Assembly: GCA_030147525.1 (NCBI GenBank)
Contig: JASBVF010000007.1
Span: forward strand, 186,001 to 250,000
Direction: 5' to 3'
Source of the DNA: Bacteroidota bacterium
GTDB lineage: Bacteria; Bacteroidota; Bacteroidia; Chitinophagales; Saprospiraceae
Length of the DNA: 64,000 nt
Below the pieces are notes generated by a model, which was given only the letters and a program-made list of their open reading frames with translations, was not told the origin of the DNA and did not search any database. This document shows, in pieces, positions 41,502 to 50,387 of the stretch (position 1 is its first letter; each line of letters opens with the position of its first letter). The position numbers were made by a program, and so were the translations under genes.

Positions 41502-42167
41502 ATGCGACTTTTAGTTTTACTACTTTTTTTATCGACTGTTGAAATCTGTCAAGCCCAGCGAGCCTCCGATATGTGGGGGCTTTGGACCGTAACGCAGGTC
41601 ACCGTTGGAGAGAAAACCATGACGCCCATTGCCCGGTGGTTCGAATTCCGGGAAGATTTCACCCAACGCAGCGGCAATGGATGGCTCCAGCACTCCACCT
41701 GCGCCTGGAGTTTTGATGCTGAAAATGCCCTGTTTGCCGCCAAAGACGAAAACAGCATCGAGGATGACTACGGGCCGTTCAGAGTAAAATTTGATGAAAA
41801 TATCATGACCTGGCAGCGCCAGGAAGATGGTATGTCCGTGTCCGTTTCCCTGATGAAAGTCAACGCCCTTCCACTTTCTCATGCTGACAAGGCCGTTGGC
41901 CTGTGGAAGTTGGTGGATGAGGGTGAAATGGAAAATGCAACCCTTTACCTGCGTTGGGACCGGCGTTATATTTTTCGGAATACGGCCGGCACGAACACCT
42001 CCGGCGTATGGCAACCACATGCGCACCGGCCTGAAATTCAACTACTTAGCGACCAAGGCGACGCCGCTGACGAGCATTGGAATGTCCGTTTTGAAAAGAA
42101 TAGGATGATTTGGGAAAAGGATGGTAAACAGCGGGTCTTTGAACGGATTTACAGGTTTCCCAATTGA
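41502..42167 (+). CDS. Secreted protein with two lipocalin-like repeats, function unknown
   Basis: From the ATG at 41502 the product is 221 aa, with a signal peptide ending in CQAQ. The mature part contains two similar halves, each with a W-x-L/V pattern (MWGLWTVTQVTVGEKT; GLWKLVDEGEMENATL) and beta-strands ending near RMIWEKDGKQ or IMTWQRQED. The duplication suggests two small beta-barrels as in lipocalin-like Bacteroidota families. No binding residues can be assigned. Confidence 0.6.
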   Translation: MRLLVLLLFLSTVEICQAQRASDMWGLWTVTQVTVGEKTMTPIARWFEFREDFTQRSGNGWLQHSTCAWSFDAENALFAAKDENSIEDDYGPFRVKFDENIMTWQRQEDGMSVSVSLMKVNALPLSHADKAVGLWKLVDEGEMENATLYLRWDRRYIFRNTAGTNTSGVWQPHAHRPEIQLLSDQGDAADEHWNVRFEKNRMIWEKDGKQRVFERIYRFPN

Positions 42168-42270
42168 TTTTCCGCCTGCTTTTCGATCCGTTTTTGAAAA
42201 AATTTGTTTTGCTCCAGCCAACTTTCTAAGTTTCCGCCAGTAAAAAGCGTGTTTGTGTGTTTGCGTGTTT

Positions 42271-42306
42271 ATGGCGGAACAGCTCGAAAAAATTTATGAC
42301 GAATAA
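42271..42306 (+). CDS. Possible leader minigene overlapping the uvrC start
   Basis: ATG GCG GAA CAG ... GAA TAA encodes MAEQLEKIYDE and stops ten bases inside uvrC. Its position could couple translation to uvrC, but coding is not proven. Confidence 0.25.
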   Translation: MAEQLEKIYDE

Positions 42307-44113
42307 AGACTACCAGGAACTCTACCCGACCTGGCCGCAGGAGCCGGGCGTCTATCGCTTCCTCGGCGAAGAGGGGAAGATTTTGTACGTAGGCAAGGCC
42401 AAGAACCTGAAGAACCGCCTCTCCTCCTATTTCGGCTCCACGAAGGGCATGGCCTACAAAACGAGGGTCATGGTGAAACACGCCAGCAGCATCGAATTCA
42501 CGCTCGTGGATACGGAAACCGATGCCCTGCTGCTCGAAAATACCCTGATCAAACGCTTTCAGCCGCCGTACAATGTGATGCTGAAAGACGGCAAAAGCTA
42601 CAACTACATCTGCATTAAAAACGAGCGGTTCCCACGGGTTTTCATCACCCGGCGGGTCATCAGGGACGGGTCCACCTACTTCGGGCCTTACACCTCGAAG
42701 GGGCGTTTGAAAACCATCCTCGATCTGGTGAAACAACTCTTCCCACTGCGCACCTGCACGCTGAATCTTTCTGAAAAAAACATCGAAAAAGGCAGCTTCG
42801 GCTCCATGAAAGTACCTTGCCTGGAGTACCAGATCAAAAATTGCCAGGCGCCCTGCGTGAAGCTTGAATCGGAAACAGAATACAACGAAAAGATCGAGCA
42901 GATCAAGAACCTGCTGAAGGGGAATTTCGGTCCGGTGAAACGGCATTTCCAGCAAAAAATGCTGGATCACGCTGAAAAAATGGAGTTTGAAAAAGCCCAC
43001 GAACTCAAGGAAAAGCTTACCGCTTTTGAGGATTACCAGGGCAAAAGCACCGTCGTCAGCACCACCATCCGGGACGTTGACGTGTTCTCTATCGCCGGGG
43101 ATGAAAAATTCGCTTACGTCAACTACATCAAGGTCGTCAACGGCGCCATCATCAACACCTATACCCAGGAACTGGTGAAAAACCTCGACGACGACGAGCA
43201 GGAATTGCTGGCCTACGTGATTCCCGAATTGCGGGAAAAATTCCAGAGCATCGCCTCGGAGATCATCGTGCCGTTCGAGGTGGGATCAGGCGAGGAGGAA
43301 CTTACCGTCACTGTTCCCAAGATCGGCGACAAGAAAAAGCTGCTGGAACTGTCCGAGAAGAACGTCCACTATTTTTTACTCCAAAAAAAGAAAGAAGAAG
43401 CCTCCAAAACCGGCAAGCAGACCTCCGCCGAACGCATCCTGCGCACGCTGCAAAGCGACCTGCACATGAGCGACGTGCCGCTGCACATCGAGTGTTTCGA
43501 CAACTCGAACATGCAGGGCAGCTACCCCGTATCGTCGTGTGTGGTGTTTAAAAATGCCAAACCCAGCAAGTCGGATTACCGGCACTACAATGTGAAAACC
43601 GTGCAGGGCCCCAACGACTTCGCCTCGATGGAGGAGGTTGTTTACCGGCGGTACAAACGCCTGCTCAGCGAGGCACAGCCGCTGCCGCAACTCATCATCA
43701 TCGACGGCGGAAAGGGCCAGTTGAGCGCTGCCGTGAAGAGCCTCGAAGCCCTTGGCATCCTCGATAAAGTGACGGTGGTTGGCATTGCGAAGCGACTCGA
43801 AGAAATTTTCTTCCCCGGCGATTCCGTACCGTTGTACATCAACAAAAAATCGGAAAGCCTGAAGCTCATCCAGCAGGCCCGCAACGAGGCGCACCGTTTC
43901 GCCATCACGTTTCACCGGAATAAACGCTCGCAGGATTTCACTAAAACGGAACTGCACGACATCCCCGGTGTGGGCGAAAAAACGGCGGAGAAACTGCTCA
44001 AATCTTTCGGCTCGGTGAAAAAACTGCGGGAAGCCAGCCGGGAAGACGTGGAAAAGGTGGCCGGGAAGGCGGTGACGGGGAAGATTTGGACGTATTTTGG
44101 GAAGGAGGTATAA
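42296..44113 (+). CDS. uvrC: UvrABC system protein C
   Basis: UvrC (605 aa from the ATG at 42296) makes the two incisions flanking a lesion in nucleotide excision repair. The N-terminal GIY-YIG domain has YRFLGEEGKILYVGKAKNLK and RLSSYFG. A UVR segment (EKMEFEKAHELKEKL) binds UvrB. The C-terminal half contains the RNase H-like endonuclease (IECFDNSNMQGSYPVSSCV with Asp, LIIDGGKGQLSAA) and tandem helix-hairpin-helix motifs (LHDIPGVGEKTAEKLL). All catalytic residues seem present. An 11-codon frame overlaps the start (see 42271). Confidence 0.96.
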   Translation: MTNKDYQELYPTWPQEPGVYRFLGEEGKILYVGKAKNLKNRLSSYFGSTKGMAYKTRVMVKHASSIEFTLVDTETDALLLENTLIKRFQPPYNVMLKDGKSYNYICIKNERFPRVFITRRVIRDGSTYFGPYTSKGRLKTILDLVKQLFPLRTCTLNLSEKNIEKGSFGSMKVPCLEYQIKNCQAPCVKLESETEYNEKIEQIKNLLKGNFGPVKRHFQQKMLDHAEKMEFEKAHELKEKLTAFEDYQGKSTVVSTTIRDVDVFSIAGDEKFAYVNYIKVVNGAIINTYTQELVKNLDDDEQELLAYVIPELREKFQSIASEIIVPFEVGSGEEELTVTVPKIGDKKKLLELSEKNVHYFLLQKKKEEASKTGKQTSAERILRTLQSDLHMSDVPLHIECFDNSNMQGSYPVSSCVVFKNAKPSKSDYRHYNVKTVQGPNDFASMEEVVYRRYKRLLSEAQPLPQLIIIDGGKGQLSAAVKSLEALGILDKVTVVGIAKRLEEIFFPGDSVPLYINKKSESLKLIQQARNEAHRFAITFHRNKRSQDFTKTELHDIPGVGEKTAEKLLKSFGSVKKLREASREDVEKVAGKAVTGKIWTYFGKEV

Positions 44114-44117
44114 GCTC

Positions 44118-45203
44118 TCAAAGAGAAAGTAACTCAAACAGTTTTTGATTCAAATACAAGGTTTCACGGCCAACCTTCTGGCTTTTTAACAATCCTATTT
44201 TTTCCAATTGCTTCAAATAATCAGCGGCAGTTTGCCGCTGGGCAATATTGGCCTCAACCAAGAACTGCGCTTTGCAATAGGGTTGGTGAAATAATAACTC
44301 GATTAATTCTTTTGAATAAACCCTTTGCGGAAGGTTGTTTTTCGCAAAAGTTGATGTTTGCTCTAACATTTCTTTTATTGCTAATGTCTTTTTCGTAGTA
44401 GAAATGGCGGTTTGTTCAACGGCGTCCAGCATGTACAAAATCCAACTCTGCCAGTCTTCCTGAGATGTAACACGAATGAGCAATTCGTAATACTTTCTTT
44501 TGTTTTGAATAATATAACGGCTCAAATACAAGATAGGCAGGTCAAGCAGTTCCTGATAAATCAGATAGAGGATGTTGATAATCCGTCCTGCCCTACCATT
44601 TCCATCAAAGAATGGATGGATTGCCTCAAACTGGTAATGGATAATTGCCATCTTGATTAACGGGTCAATGTCGTCGTCTTCATGAATGTACCATTCCAGA
44701 TTGTTCAACTTGTCTCTGATAATATTTTCTCCTTCCGGAGGGGTGTAAATGGTTTTGTTGGTAGTTACATTACGAATTTGTGTGCCGGGAGCATTACGGA
44801 TTTCCGCACTGTTTTCTTTTATGGACTGAACGATTCTGACAAATAAATTGGTTGTCAAAACCGGGCGCCTCAACAATTCAGTGTATCCTTCCCACAGGGC
44901 CGTTCGATAGCTCAAAACTTCTTTTGTAGCTGAATCAATTTGACCGGATCCAGCCGAAAATGCCTGGTAAATTTTATCGTTTGTGGTAAGTATGTTTTCT
45001 ATTTCAGAGCTTGCTTTCGCTTCCTGAATCGTCAACGTGTTGATAAAGATGGCAGGATTCGGAATAGTCCGGGCAATCCCTTTTAATTCGGCTAATGCCC
45101 TGTTCGCCTTGATTGCTTTTTTTAAAATAGCCGGTGTTTCCAAATCAATGTTTGGAGGCAAAAGGGGCAAATGGTTGTAAGGTTGCTCAGGTTCAAAGCG
45201 CAT
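44118..45203 (-). CDS. Fic-family AMPylase with C-terminal winged helix
   Basis: The 361-aa Fic protein has the catalytic HPFFDGNGRAGR (His196). An inhibitory helix with the (S/T)xxxE(G/N) motif as SSEIEN (Ser65, Glu69) is also present. Family knowledge: this helix blocks ATP binding (class II Fic). The C-terminal ~65 residues (SKELIELLFHQPYCK ... DYLKQLEKIGLLKSQKVG) look like a winged helix-turn-helix. Fic domains transfer AMP or other nucleotides to proteins. The start region faces a palindrome array (45217-45282). It ends 4 bp from the uvrC stop, tail-to-tail. Confidence 0.92.
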   Translation of the reverse strand: MRFEPEQPYNHLPLLPPNIDLETPAILKKAIKANRALAELKGIARTIPNPAIFINTLTIQEAKASSEIENILTTNDKIYQAFSAGSGQIDSATKEVLSYRTALWEGYTELLRRPVLTTNLFVRIVQSIKENSAEIRNAPGTQIRNVTTNKTIYTPPEGENIIRDKLNNLEWYIHEDDDIDPLIKMAIIHYQFEAIHPFFDGNGRAGRIINILYLIYQELLDLPILYLSRYIIQNKRKYYELLIRVTSQEDWQSWILYMLDAVEQTAISTTKKTLAIKEMLEQTSTFAKNNLPQRVYSKELIELLFHQPYCKAQFLVEANIAQRQTAADYLKQLEKIGLLKSQKVGRETLYLNQKLFELLSL

Positions 45204-45216
45204 GTTAGTTGTTCTT

Positions 45217-45282
45217 TGATTAACGTGTCGAAATTATGTTGTTTTATCGACATTTAATCAAAACGTGTCGAAATCATCGACA
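45217..45282 (-). promoter_or_regulatory. Palindromic operator array upstream of the Fic gene
   Basis: Two TGTCGA...TCGACA inverted repeats (45226/45247 and 45266/45277) lie 14 to 80 bp upstream of the Fic start. The TGTCGA words sit exactly 40 bp apart. The first pair is embedded in a larger TTGATTAA...TTAATCAA palindrome. The dimer-like symmetry and helical phasing suggest a repressor site, plausibly for the Fic protein's own winged helix. Confidence 0.6.
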
Positions 45283-45289
45283 TATTTTT

Positions 45290-46105
45290 TCAGGTGCTTT
45301 TATTGTCTATCCGCTTCGTCAACTCCACAAACTCCTCCACGCTCAGCACTTCCGGCCGTTGTTTGAAAAAATCCTCTTCCAGCACGACGGGATCATCGAA
45401 GAACGGCTTCAGCGTATTGCGCAGCATCTTGCGGCGCTGGCTGAAGGCTTGTTTTACCACCTTGCGGAATAGTTCCTCGTTGCAGCCCAGTTCACCTTCC
45501 TTCCGGGTCAGGCGGATGACGCCTGACTGGACTTTTGGCGGTGGGTTGAAATTGCCGTTACTCACCGAAAACAAATATTTTCCATCGTAAAATGCCTGCG
45601 TCAACACGCTGATGACGCCGTAGTCTTTGCCGCCGGGCGGAGCAATAATTCGTTGCGCCATTTCTTTTTGAAACATGCCGGCCATCTCGGGGATGAGGTG
45701 GCGGTATTCCACCATTTTAAAAACGATCTGAGAGGAGATGTTGTAGGGGAAGTTGCCGATGAGTAAAAATTGTTCATTGTTCGTTGCTCGTTGTTCGCTG
45801 GGGAACACCGTTGTCAAGTCGAGTTTGAGGAAATCCCGGGCGATGATGCGGCCGTCGAGTTCGGGGTAGTTGTCTTCGAGGTAGGCAACCATGTCGTCGT
45901 CGGCTTCGACGACTTTGAGGTCGACGTTTTTTTCGAGTAAATATTTGGTCAGCATGCCCTTGCCGGGGCCGATTTCCAATACTTTGGGCTGCTCTCCCGA
46001 TTTCTCAATTTCCCAATTCTCCAATTTCAAAAGACTCCCGGCGATGCGGCTGGCAATGGCTTCGTTCGTTAAAAAGTGCTGTCCAAATGATTTTTTGGCT
46101 CGCAT
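45290..46105 (-). CDS. rsmA: 16S rRNA (adenine-N6) dimethyltransferase
   Basis: RsmA/KsgA (271 aa from the ATG at 46105) dimethylates A1518 and A1519 of 16S rRNA late in 30S assembly. Motifs: KKSFGQHFLTNEAIA, the SAM loop VLEIGPGKGMLTKYLL, VEADDDMVAYL and the catalytic NFPYN. Two low-complexity tracts (about residues 25-42, LENWEIEKSGEQP, and ~117-125, SEQRATNNEQ) are encoded by iterated nucleotide words and look like insertions in loops. Upstream in-frame codons to 46369 are antisense to pdxA and excluded. Confidence 0.95.
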   Translation of the reverse strand: MRAKKSFGQHFLTNEAIASRIAGSLLKLENWEIEKSGEQPKVLEIGPGKGMLTKYLLEKNVDLKVVEADDDMVAYLEDNYPELDGRIIARDFLKLDLTTVFPSEQRATNNEQFLLIGNFPYNISSQIVFKMVEYRHLIPEMAGMFQKEMAQRIIAPPGGKDYGVISVLTQAFYDGKYLFSVSNGNFNPPPKVQSGVIRLTRKEGELGCNEELFRKVVKQAFSQRRKMLRNTLKPFFDDPVVLEEDFFKQRPEVLSVEEFVELTKRIDNKST

Positions 46106-46211
46106 AGGTGAAATGACTAATTTTGGCGCTCGCTGGCAGGCAGTCACGTTTTTGAAACAAGAAATTTCCCGAAACGTTACAACCGGCCAAAAAACAAAAG
46201 TAACATAGCTT

Positions 46212-47336
46212 GTGGAACCAATAACAGAATTTATCGAACAATCGATTCCGGAAAACCTTCCAACGGATAGAAAAAACAAACCAATTCTCGGCATCACCGT
46301 CGGCGACATCAACGGCATCGGCCTGGAGGTGATCCTCAAATCGCTTTCCCACAAAAAAGTCCTCGACATTTGCGTGCCGGTGATCTACGCTTCCTCAAAG
46401 GTGGTTTCCTACCATAAAAATATCGTGGCACTCGACGAGGTCACTTTTTACGGTCAGCGCAACGCCGAGCGACTGCATTTTGAAAAAATAAACGTCGTCA
46501 ACGTTTGGAACGATAACGTGAACATCACCCTCGGCCGGGCTACTGATCTCGGCGGCAAATACGCCCAAATGAGCCTCGAAGCTGCAGTGGCTGACCTGAA
46601 AAACGGGCTCATTGATGCACTCATCACGGCGCCCATCCATAAAAAATCCATGCAATTGGCGGGTTTTGAACATGTGGGCCACACGGAGTATCTCACGCAG
46701 GAGCTCGGTGGCAACAACAGCCTGATGATTCTGGCCAGCGACCGTCTGCGGGTGGGACTGGCCACGGCTCACGTTCCGCTCAGAGAAGTTGCAAATGCAA
46801 TAACCAAAGATTTGTTAATCAGCAAGTTGAGAACTTTCAATGAGTCGCTCCGCATTGACTTCGGTCTGGAGCGCCCGAATATCGCTGTGCTTGGGTTAAA
46901 CCCTCACGCCGGCGAGGAAGGAATGCTTGGCGACGAAGAAGAAAAAATTATCCGCCCGGCGGTGGTTGAGTGTAAAAAACATGGCATGATGGCTTTCGGG
47001 CCCTTTGCTGCAGATGGCTTTTTTGGCAGTGGCCAGTTCCATAAATTTGACGGTATTCTTGCCATGTATCACGACCAGGGGCTCATTCCGTTCAAGGCGC
47101 TGACCTTTGGCAGCGGTGTGAATTTTACCGCTGGGTTGGGGGCCATTCGTACCTCGCCTGATCATGGAACAGCCTTCGATCTGGCCGGAAAAAATGAGGC
47201 CGATCCATCTTCTTTCCTGCATGCAATGTTCATGGCTATCGACATCCACCGCCACCGTAAAGAATATTTTGAGCTGAAAGCCAATGCCGTTCACCGGGTG
47301 GAAACGGAAATGGAAGCACCGGAGGGAGACGGCTGA
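46212..47336 (+). CDS. pdxA: 4-hydroxythreonine-4-phosphate dehydrogenase
   Basis: PdxA (374 aa) oxidises 4-hydroxythreonine-4-phosphate for pyridoxal-5'-phosphate synthesis. Family segments include LGITVGDINGIGLEVILKSL, TAPIHKKSMQLAGFEHVGHTEYL with a metal-ligand His, LGLNPHAGEEGMLGDEE, MYHDQGLIPFKAL with the second His, and RTSPDHGTAFDLAG with the third. The only start before the conserved core is GTG at 46212. The N-terminus is about 25 residues longer than usual. It is divergent from rsmA. An iterated-word hairpin follows. Confidence 0.95.
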   Translation: MEPITEFIEQSIPENLPTDRKNKPILGITVGDINGIGLEVILKSLSHKKVLDICVPVIYASSKVVSYHKNIVALDEVTFYGQRNAERLHFEKINVVNVWNDNVNITLGRATDLGGKYAQMSLEAAVADLKNGLIDALITAPIHKKSMQLAGFEHVGHTEYLTQELGGNNSLMILASDRLRVGLATAHVPLREVANAITKDLLISKLRTFNESLRIDFGLERPNIAVLGLNPHAGEEGMLGDEEEKIIRPAVVECKKHGMMAFGPFAADGFFGSGQFHKFDGILAMYHDQGLIPFKALTFGSGVNFTAGLGAIRTSPDHGTAFDLAGKNEADPSSFLHAMFMAIDIHRHRKEYFELKANAVHRVETEMEAPEGDG

Positions 47337-47344
47337 CAGGAACG

Positions 47345-47430
47345 TAAAATGTAGAATTTTTAATGTAGAATGCAGAAGCTGCGTCTCTCAACATTCAACA
47401 TTAAAAATTCTACATTCTTCATTCTTCTTC
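47345..47430. repeat. Iterated-word inverted repeat between convergent genes
   Basis: AATGTAGAATTTTTAATGTAG words on the left pair with TTAAAAATTCTACATT on the right (15+ bp with slippage) around GCAGAAGCTGC. The right side continues as TTCTTCATTCTTC words into the stop codon of the small gene at 47419. Confidence 0.75.
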
Positions 47431-47604
47431 CTCTTCTTTCCGCTCCCGCAATTTTTTATCGTCCACTTTTTCATTCAAAAACCTGTTTAGTTTTTCGATA
47501 TCCAGGTTCGAGGTGATTTCGCCGAACTCATTGATTTTGATATCGAAACCCTTCAGTTCGTCGTGAACGGAGGGCTTTTCTTTTTTGGGCTTTTTCTTTG
47601 CCAT
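47419..47604 (-). CDS. Small charged protein, conserved in style among Bacteroidota
   Basis: The 61-aa protein has a Lys-rich start (MAKKKPKKEKPSVHDEL), a central KGFDIKINEFGEITSNLDIEKLNRFLNEKV unit (broken here for length: GFDIKINEFGEI, then SNLDIEKLN) and a Glu-rich end produced by GAA words of the neighbouring repeat. No signal peptide. Similar small proteins exist in Bacteroidota genomes. Function unknown. It lies 69 bp downstream of gltX on the same strand, so it may be co-transcribed with it. Confidence 0.75.
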   Translation of the reverse strand: MAKKKPKKEKPSVHDELKGFDIKINEFGEITSNLDIEKLNRFLNEKVDDKKLRERKEEEEE

Positions 47605-47673
47605 GTTGTAAAGGGTTGGTTGTCAAATTGTTGATCGCCGGGGCCATTGGCATCAGCGATAAACAAACCACTA

Positions 47674-49206
47674 TTATTTCACAGTGTCAAAATAGTCGAA
47701 TGCTTTCTGAAGCCGTCCAACGGTGCGTTCTTTACCCAAGACTTCCATCATTTCATAAACAGCCGGACCTTTCATCGTGCCTGCCAGGGCAAGACGCAGC
47801 ACGGGCATCACCTGTCCCATTTTCAGGTTACGGGCTTCCATGAAATTTTTCACCACCTCTTCGAGAGAGGCAGCATCAAATCCGGGAGCGTCCGCCAGGG
47901 CAGTTGTCAATGCCTCGAAGTCGGGGCGGCTTTCAGCATTCCATCGCTTCACAATATTTTGATCGTCAAACGTATGCACATCCGTAAAAAAGTAGTAAGC
48001 CTGTGTGACGAGATCGGGTAGCAACGTGAGGCGGTCTTTCATCAAATCACAAACAGCGGCCAGATAATCGGCAGATACTTTATAACCCTGAGATTCGAGC
48101 GATGGCCTGATCATCTCCGCCAGCGTCTCGCCACGGATGGCATGGAGGTATTGCTGGTTGTACCATTTCGCCTTATCATAGTCGAAGCGGGCGCCACTTT
48201 TGCTGATTTTTTCGATAGAAAACGCTTCACAAAGCTCGTCCAGCGAGAAAATTTCCTGCTCGGTGCCCGGGTTCCAACCGAGGAAAGCAAGGAAGTTAAC
48301 CACCGCCTCCGGCAGAAAACCGAACTCTCTGAAACCGTCAAAATTATCCTCCGGCGTATCGCCCTTCCAGCCCAGCGGGAATACCGGCATACCGAACTTG
48401 GCGCCGTCCCGCTTGCTGAGTTTTCCTTTGCCGTCAGGCTTTAAAATGAGCGGGAGATGGGCAAACTGCGGCATCGTGGCCTCCCAACCGAAAGCCCGGT
48501 AGAGCAGCACGTGATGGCCGGTACTGGGCAACCATTCCTCACCCCGAATGACGTGGCTGATTTTCATCAAATGATCATCTACGATGTTGGCGAGGTGGTA
48601 AGTGGGCATGCCATCACTTTTCATCAGTACTTTGTCGTCCAGTTCGTTGGTTTGAAAACTCACCTCCCCACGGATCAGATCCTCGAACGTAACGGTTTCG
48701 TTTTCAGGCACTTTCAGCCGGATAACATAATCTTCGCCGGCATCCAGGCGGCGATTTACCTCTTCGGCAGGAAGTGTCAGGCTGTTTTTCATTTCCTGCC
48801 GGGTGACATTGTCATATTTGAAATTATGATTGCCTTTTTCGGCCTCTGTTTTCCGGTAAAAATCAAGCTCCTCCGGCGTGTCGAAGGCATAGTAAGCCTC
48901 TCCTCGACTGACAAGTTCAAGGGCAAATTTTTGATAGATCGCTTTGCGTTCCGACTGACGATACGGGACAAACTCTCCCCCGAAGCCCGGACCTTCGCCA
49001 GGTACCAGGCCGCACCATTTCAGCGATTCGATGATATACTCCTCGGCGCCTGGCACGTAGCGGCCCTGGTCGGTGTCTTCAATGCGAAGGATGAACGTGC
49101 CGCCATATTTTTTGGCAAAAAGATAATTGTACAACGCCGTACGAACGCCGCCAATGTGCAGCGGACCGGTAGGGCTGGGCGCAAAGCGCACTCTCACATT
49201 TTTCAT
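47674..49206 (-). CDS. gltX: Glutamyl-tRNA synthetase
   Basis: The 510-aa class I synthetase charges tRNA(Glu), and with GatB present it probably also supplies Glu-tRNA(Gln) for amidation. The HIGH motif appears as APSPTGPLHIGGVRTALYNY (HIG) and the KMSKS loop as GKLSKRDGAK. The C-terminal anticodon-binding helical domain is complete. A -7 element TACTTTTG with GCGCTCCC downstream lies on the minus strand at 49346-49353. Confidence 0.97.
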   Translation of the reverse strand: MKNVRVRFAPSPTGPLHIGGVRTALYNYLFAKKYGGTFILRIEDTDQGRYVPGAEEYIIESLKWCGLVPGEGPGFGGEFVPYRQSERKAIYQKFALELVSRGEAYYAFDTPEELDFYRKTEAEKGNHNFKYDNVTRQEMKNSLTLPAEEVNRRLDAGEDYVIRLKVPENETVTFEDLIRGEVSFQTNELDDKVLMKSDGMPTYHLANIVDDHLMKISHVIRGEEWLPSTGHHVLLYRAFGWEATMPQFAHLPLILKPDGKGKLSKRDGAKFGMPVFPLGWKGDTPEDNFDGFREFGFLPEAVVNFLAFLGWNPGTEQEIFSLDELCEAFSIEKISKSGARFDYDKAKWYNQQYLHAIRGETLAEMIRPSLESQGYKVSADYLAAVCDLMKDRLTLLPDLVTQAYYFFTDVHTFDDQNIVKRWNAESRPDFEALTTALADAPGFDAASLEEVVKNFMEARNLKMGQVMPVLRLALAGTMKGPAVYEMMEVLGKERTVGRLQKAFDYFDTVK

Positions 49207-49345
49207 AGTTGAATTTGAGTAAAAATTTTTTCAGTTGTTTTTTCTTAAAATCCCGCCATGCTGGCAGCAAATCGTAAATGTAATGCGTTGATTAACAAAC
49301 GAATTACCTACCACACTGATTCCACCCTATCTGCAAACGGGAGCG

Positions 49346-49353
49346 CAAAAGTA
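49346..49353 (-). promoter_or_regulatory. -7 element of the gltX promoter
   Basis: TACTTTTG on the minus strand followed by CGCTCCCG. No -33 TTTG at the usual distance. It predicts a leader of ~130 nt. Confidence 0.45.
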
Positions 49354-49499
49354 AACCTTCAGGCTGTTTCTCCCTTCCTATATTTCATCCAAATCGGATG
49401 AAGGCAAAAACTTGATTAAAATTTTCACCAAAAAACAACCAAATGCTTCAGAATCCGTTGAAACCGATTTTCAGAACTTATCCAAAACGCAACAGCAAA

Positions 49500-50150
49500 A
49501 TGTATCTCGTCAAAACACCACAGTTTATCCAGAAACTGTTTCCAAATTTCACCTGGAGCATCCCCTCCGTTGAAAAAATTCTATACCTGACTTTCGACGA
49601 CGGTCCGATTCCGGAAGTGACGCCCTGGGTATTGGAGCAGTTGAGGCAGTACGATGCGAAGGCTACGTTTTTTTGCGTCGGGGATAATATTTCAAAAAAT
49701 CCGGAGGTTTTCGACCAGGTTGTGGAAGCCGGACATGCTGTGGGAAACCACACTTTCAATCATCTGAACGGCTGGGCAACTGACAATGTAAAATACTTTC
49801 TGAACGTTCGCCGCTGCGCCCATCAGGTTCATTCCAGCCTCTTCCGTCCGCCTTATGGACGCCTGATGCCCAAGCAGTCCGAATTTTTGCAACGTCACTA
49901 TCGCATCGTCATGTGGGATGTGCTCAGCGGTGATTTTGATGCTGAAATTTCACCGGAACAATGCCTGGCAAATGTGCTTAAAAATGCCAAAAAAGGTTCC
50001 ATCGTCGTCCTGCACGACAGCCTCAAAGCCTGGGAGAAGCTGCAATATGTGCTACCCAAAGTGCTGGAACACTTTGCCGCAAAAGGCTACCAGTTCAGGC
50101 GGCTTGAGGAAAGCCCTGTGCGGGAGAAAAGGCTGGCATCAGTAGCCTGA
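49500..50150 (+). CDS. Polysaccharide deacetylase family protein
   Basis: The 216-aa protein from the ATG at 49500 (MYLVKTPQFIQKLF) is a carbohydrate esterase family 4 (NodB) domain. Motif 1 is LTFDDGP with the base and metal Asp. Motif 2 is HTFNH (His ligands). Motif 3 is RPPYG, motif 4 DVLSGDF and motif 5 VVLHDS. The set is complete, so it should de-N-acetylate a glycan such as chitin oligomers or peptidoglycan. No signal peptide is visible. The hydrophobic start may associate with the membrane. Confidence 0.9.
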   Translation: MYLVKTPQFIQKLFPNFTWSIPSVEKILYLTFDDGPIPEVTPWVLEQLRQYDAKATFFCVGDNISKNPEVFDQVVEAGHAVGNHTFNHLNGWATDNVKYFLNVRRCAHQVHSSLFRPPYGRLMPKQSEFLQRHYRIVMWDVLSGDFDAEISPEQCLANVLKNAKKGSIVVLHDSLKAWEKLQYVLPKVLEHFAAKGYQFRRLEESPVREKRLASVA

Positions 50151-50198
50151 CCGGTACCGTTAAATAAAATCTGCAATGTTTTTCTACATATTTGAAAG

Positions 50199-50232
50199 AG
50201 CTTCTGCCCTTCAGGCAGAGGCTTTTATTTTT
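50199..50232 (+). terminator. Terminator after the deacetylase
   Basis: AGCTTCTGCC pairs with GGCAGAGGCT (one G-U) around CTTCA, followed by TTTTATTTTTT. Confidence 0.85.
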
Positions 50233-50387
50233 TGCAGGGAAAATTGGTTTTGGCCCAGGGCCAGTCATTTGGCTGAAAAGAAATATTGAGCCTTGCTGAT
50301 GATTTTTTTCACCAAGTTTTCACATCCGTTATTTTTTTTGAAACTTGCCGCTGTTTCATTTTAATAAACTGAAAACAACCCGTTTCA

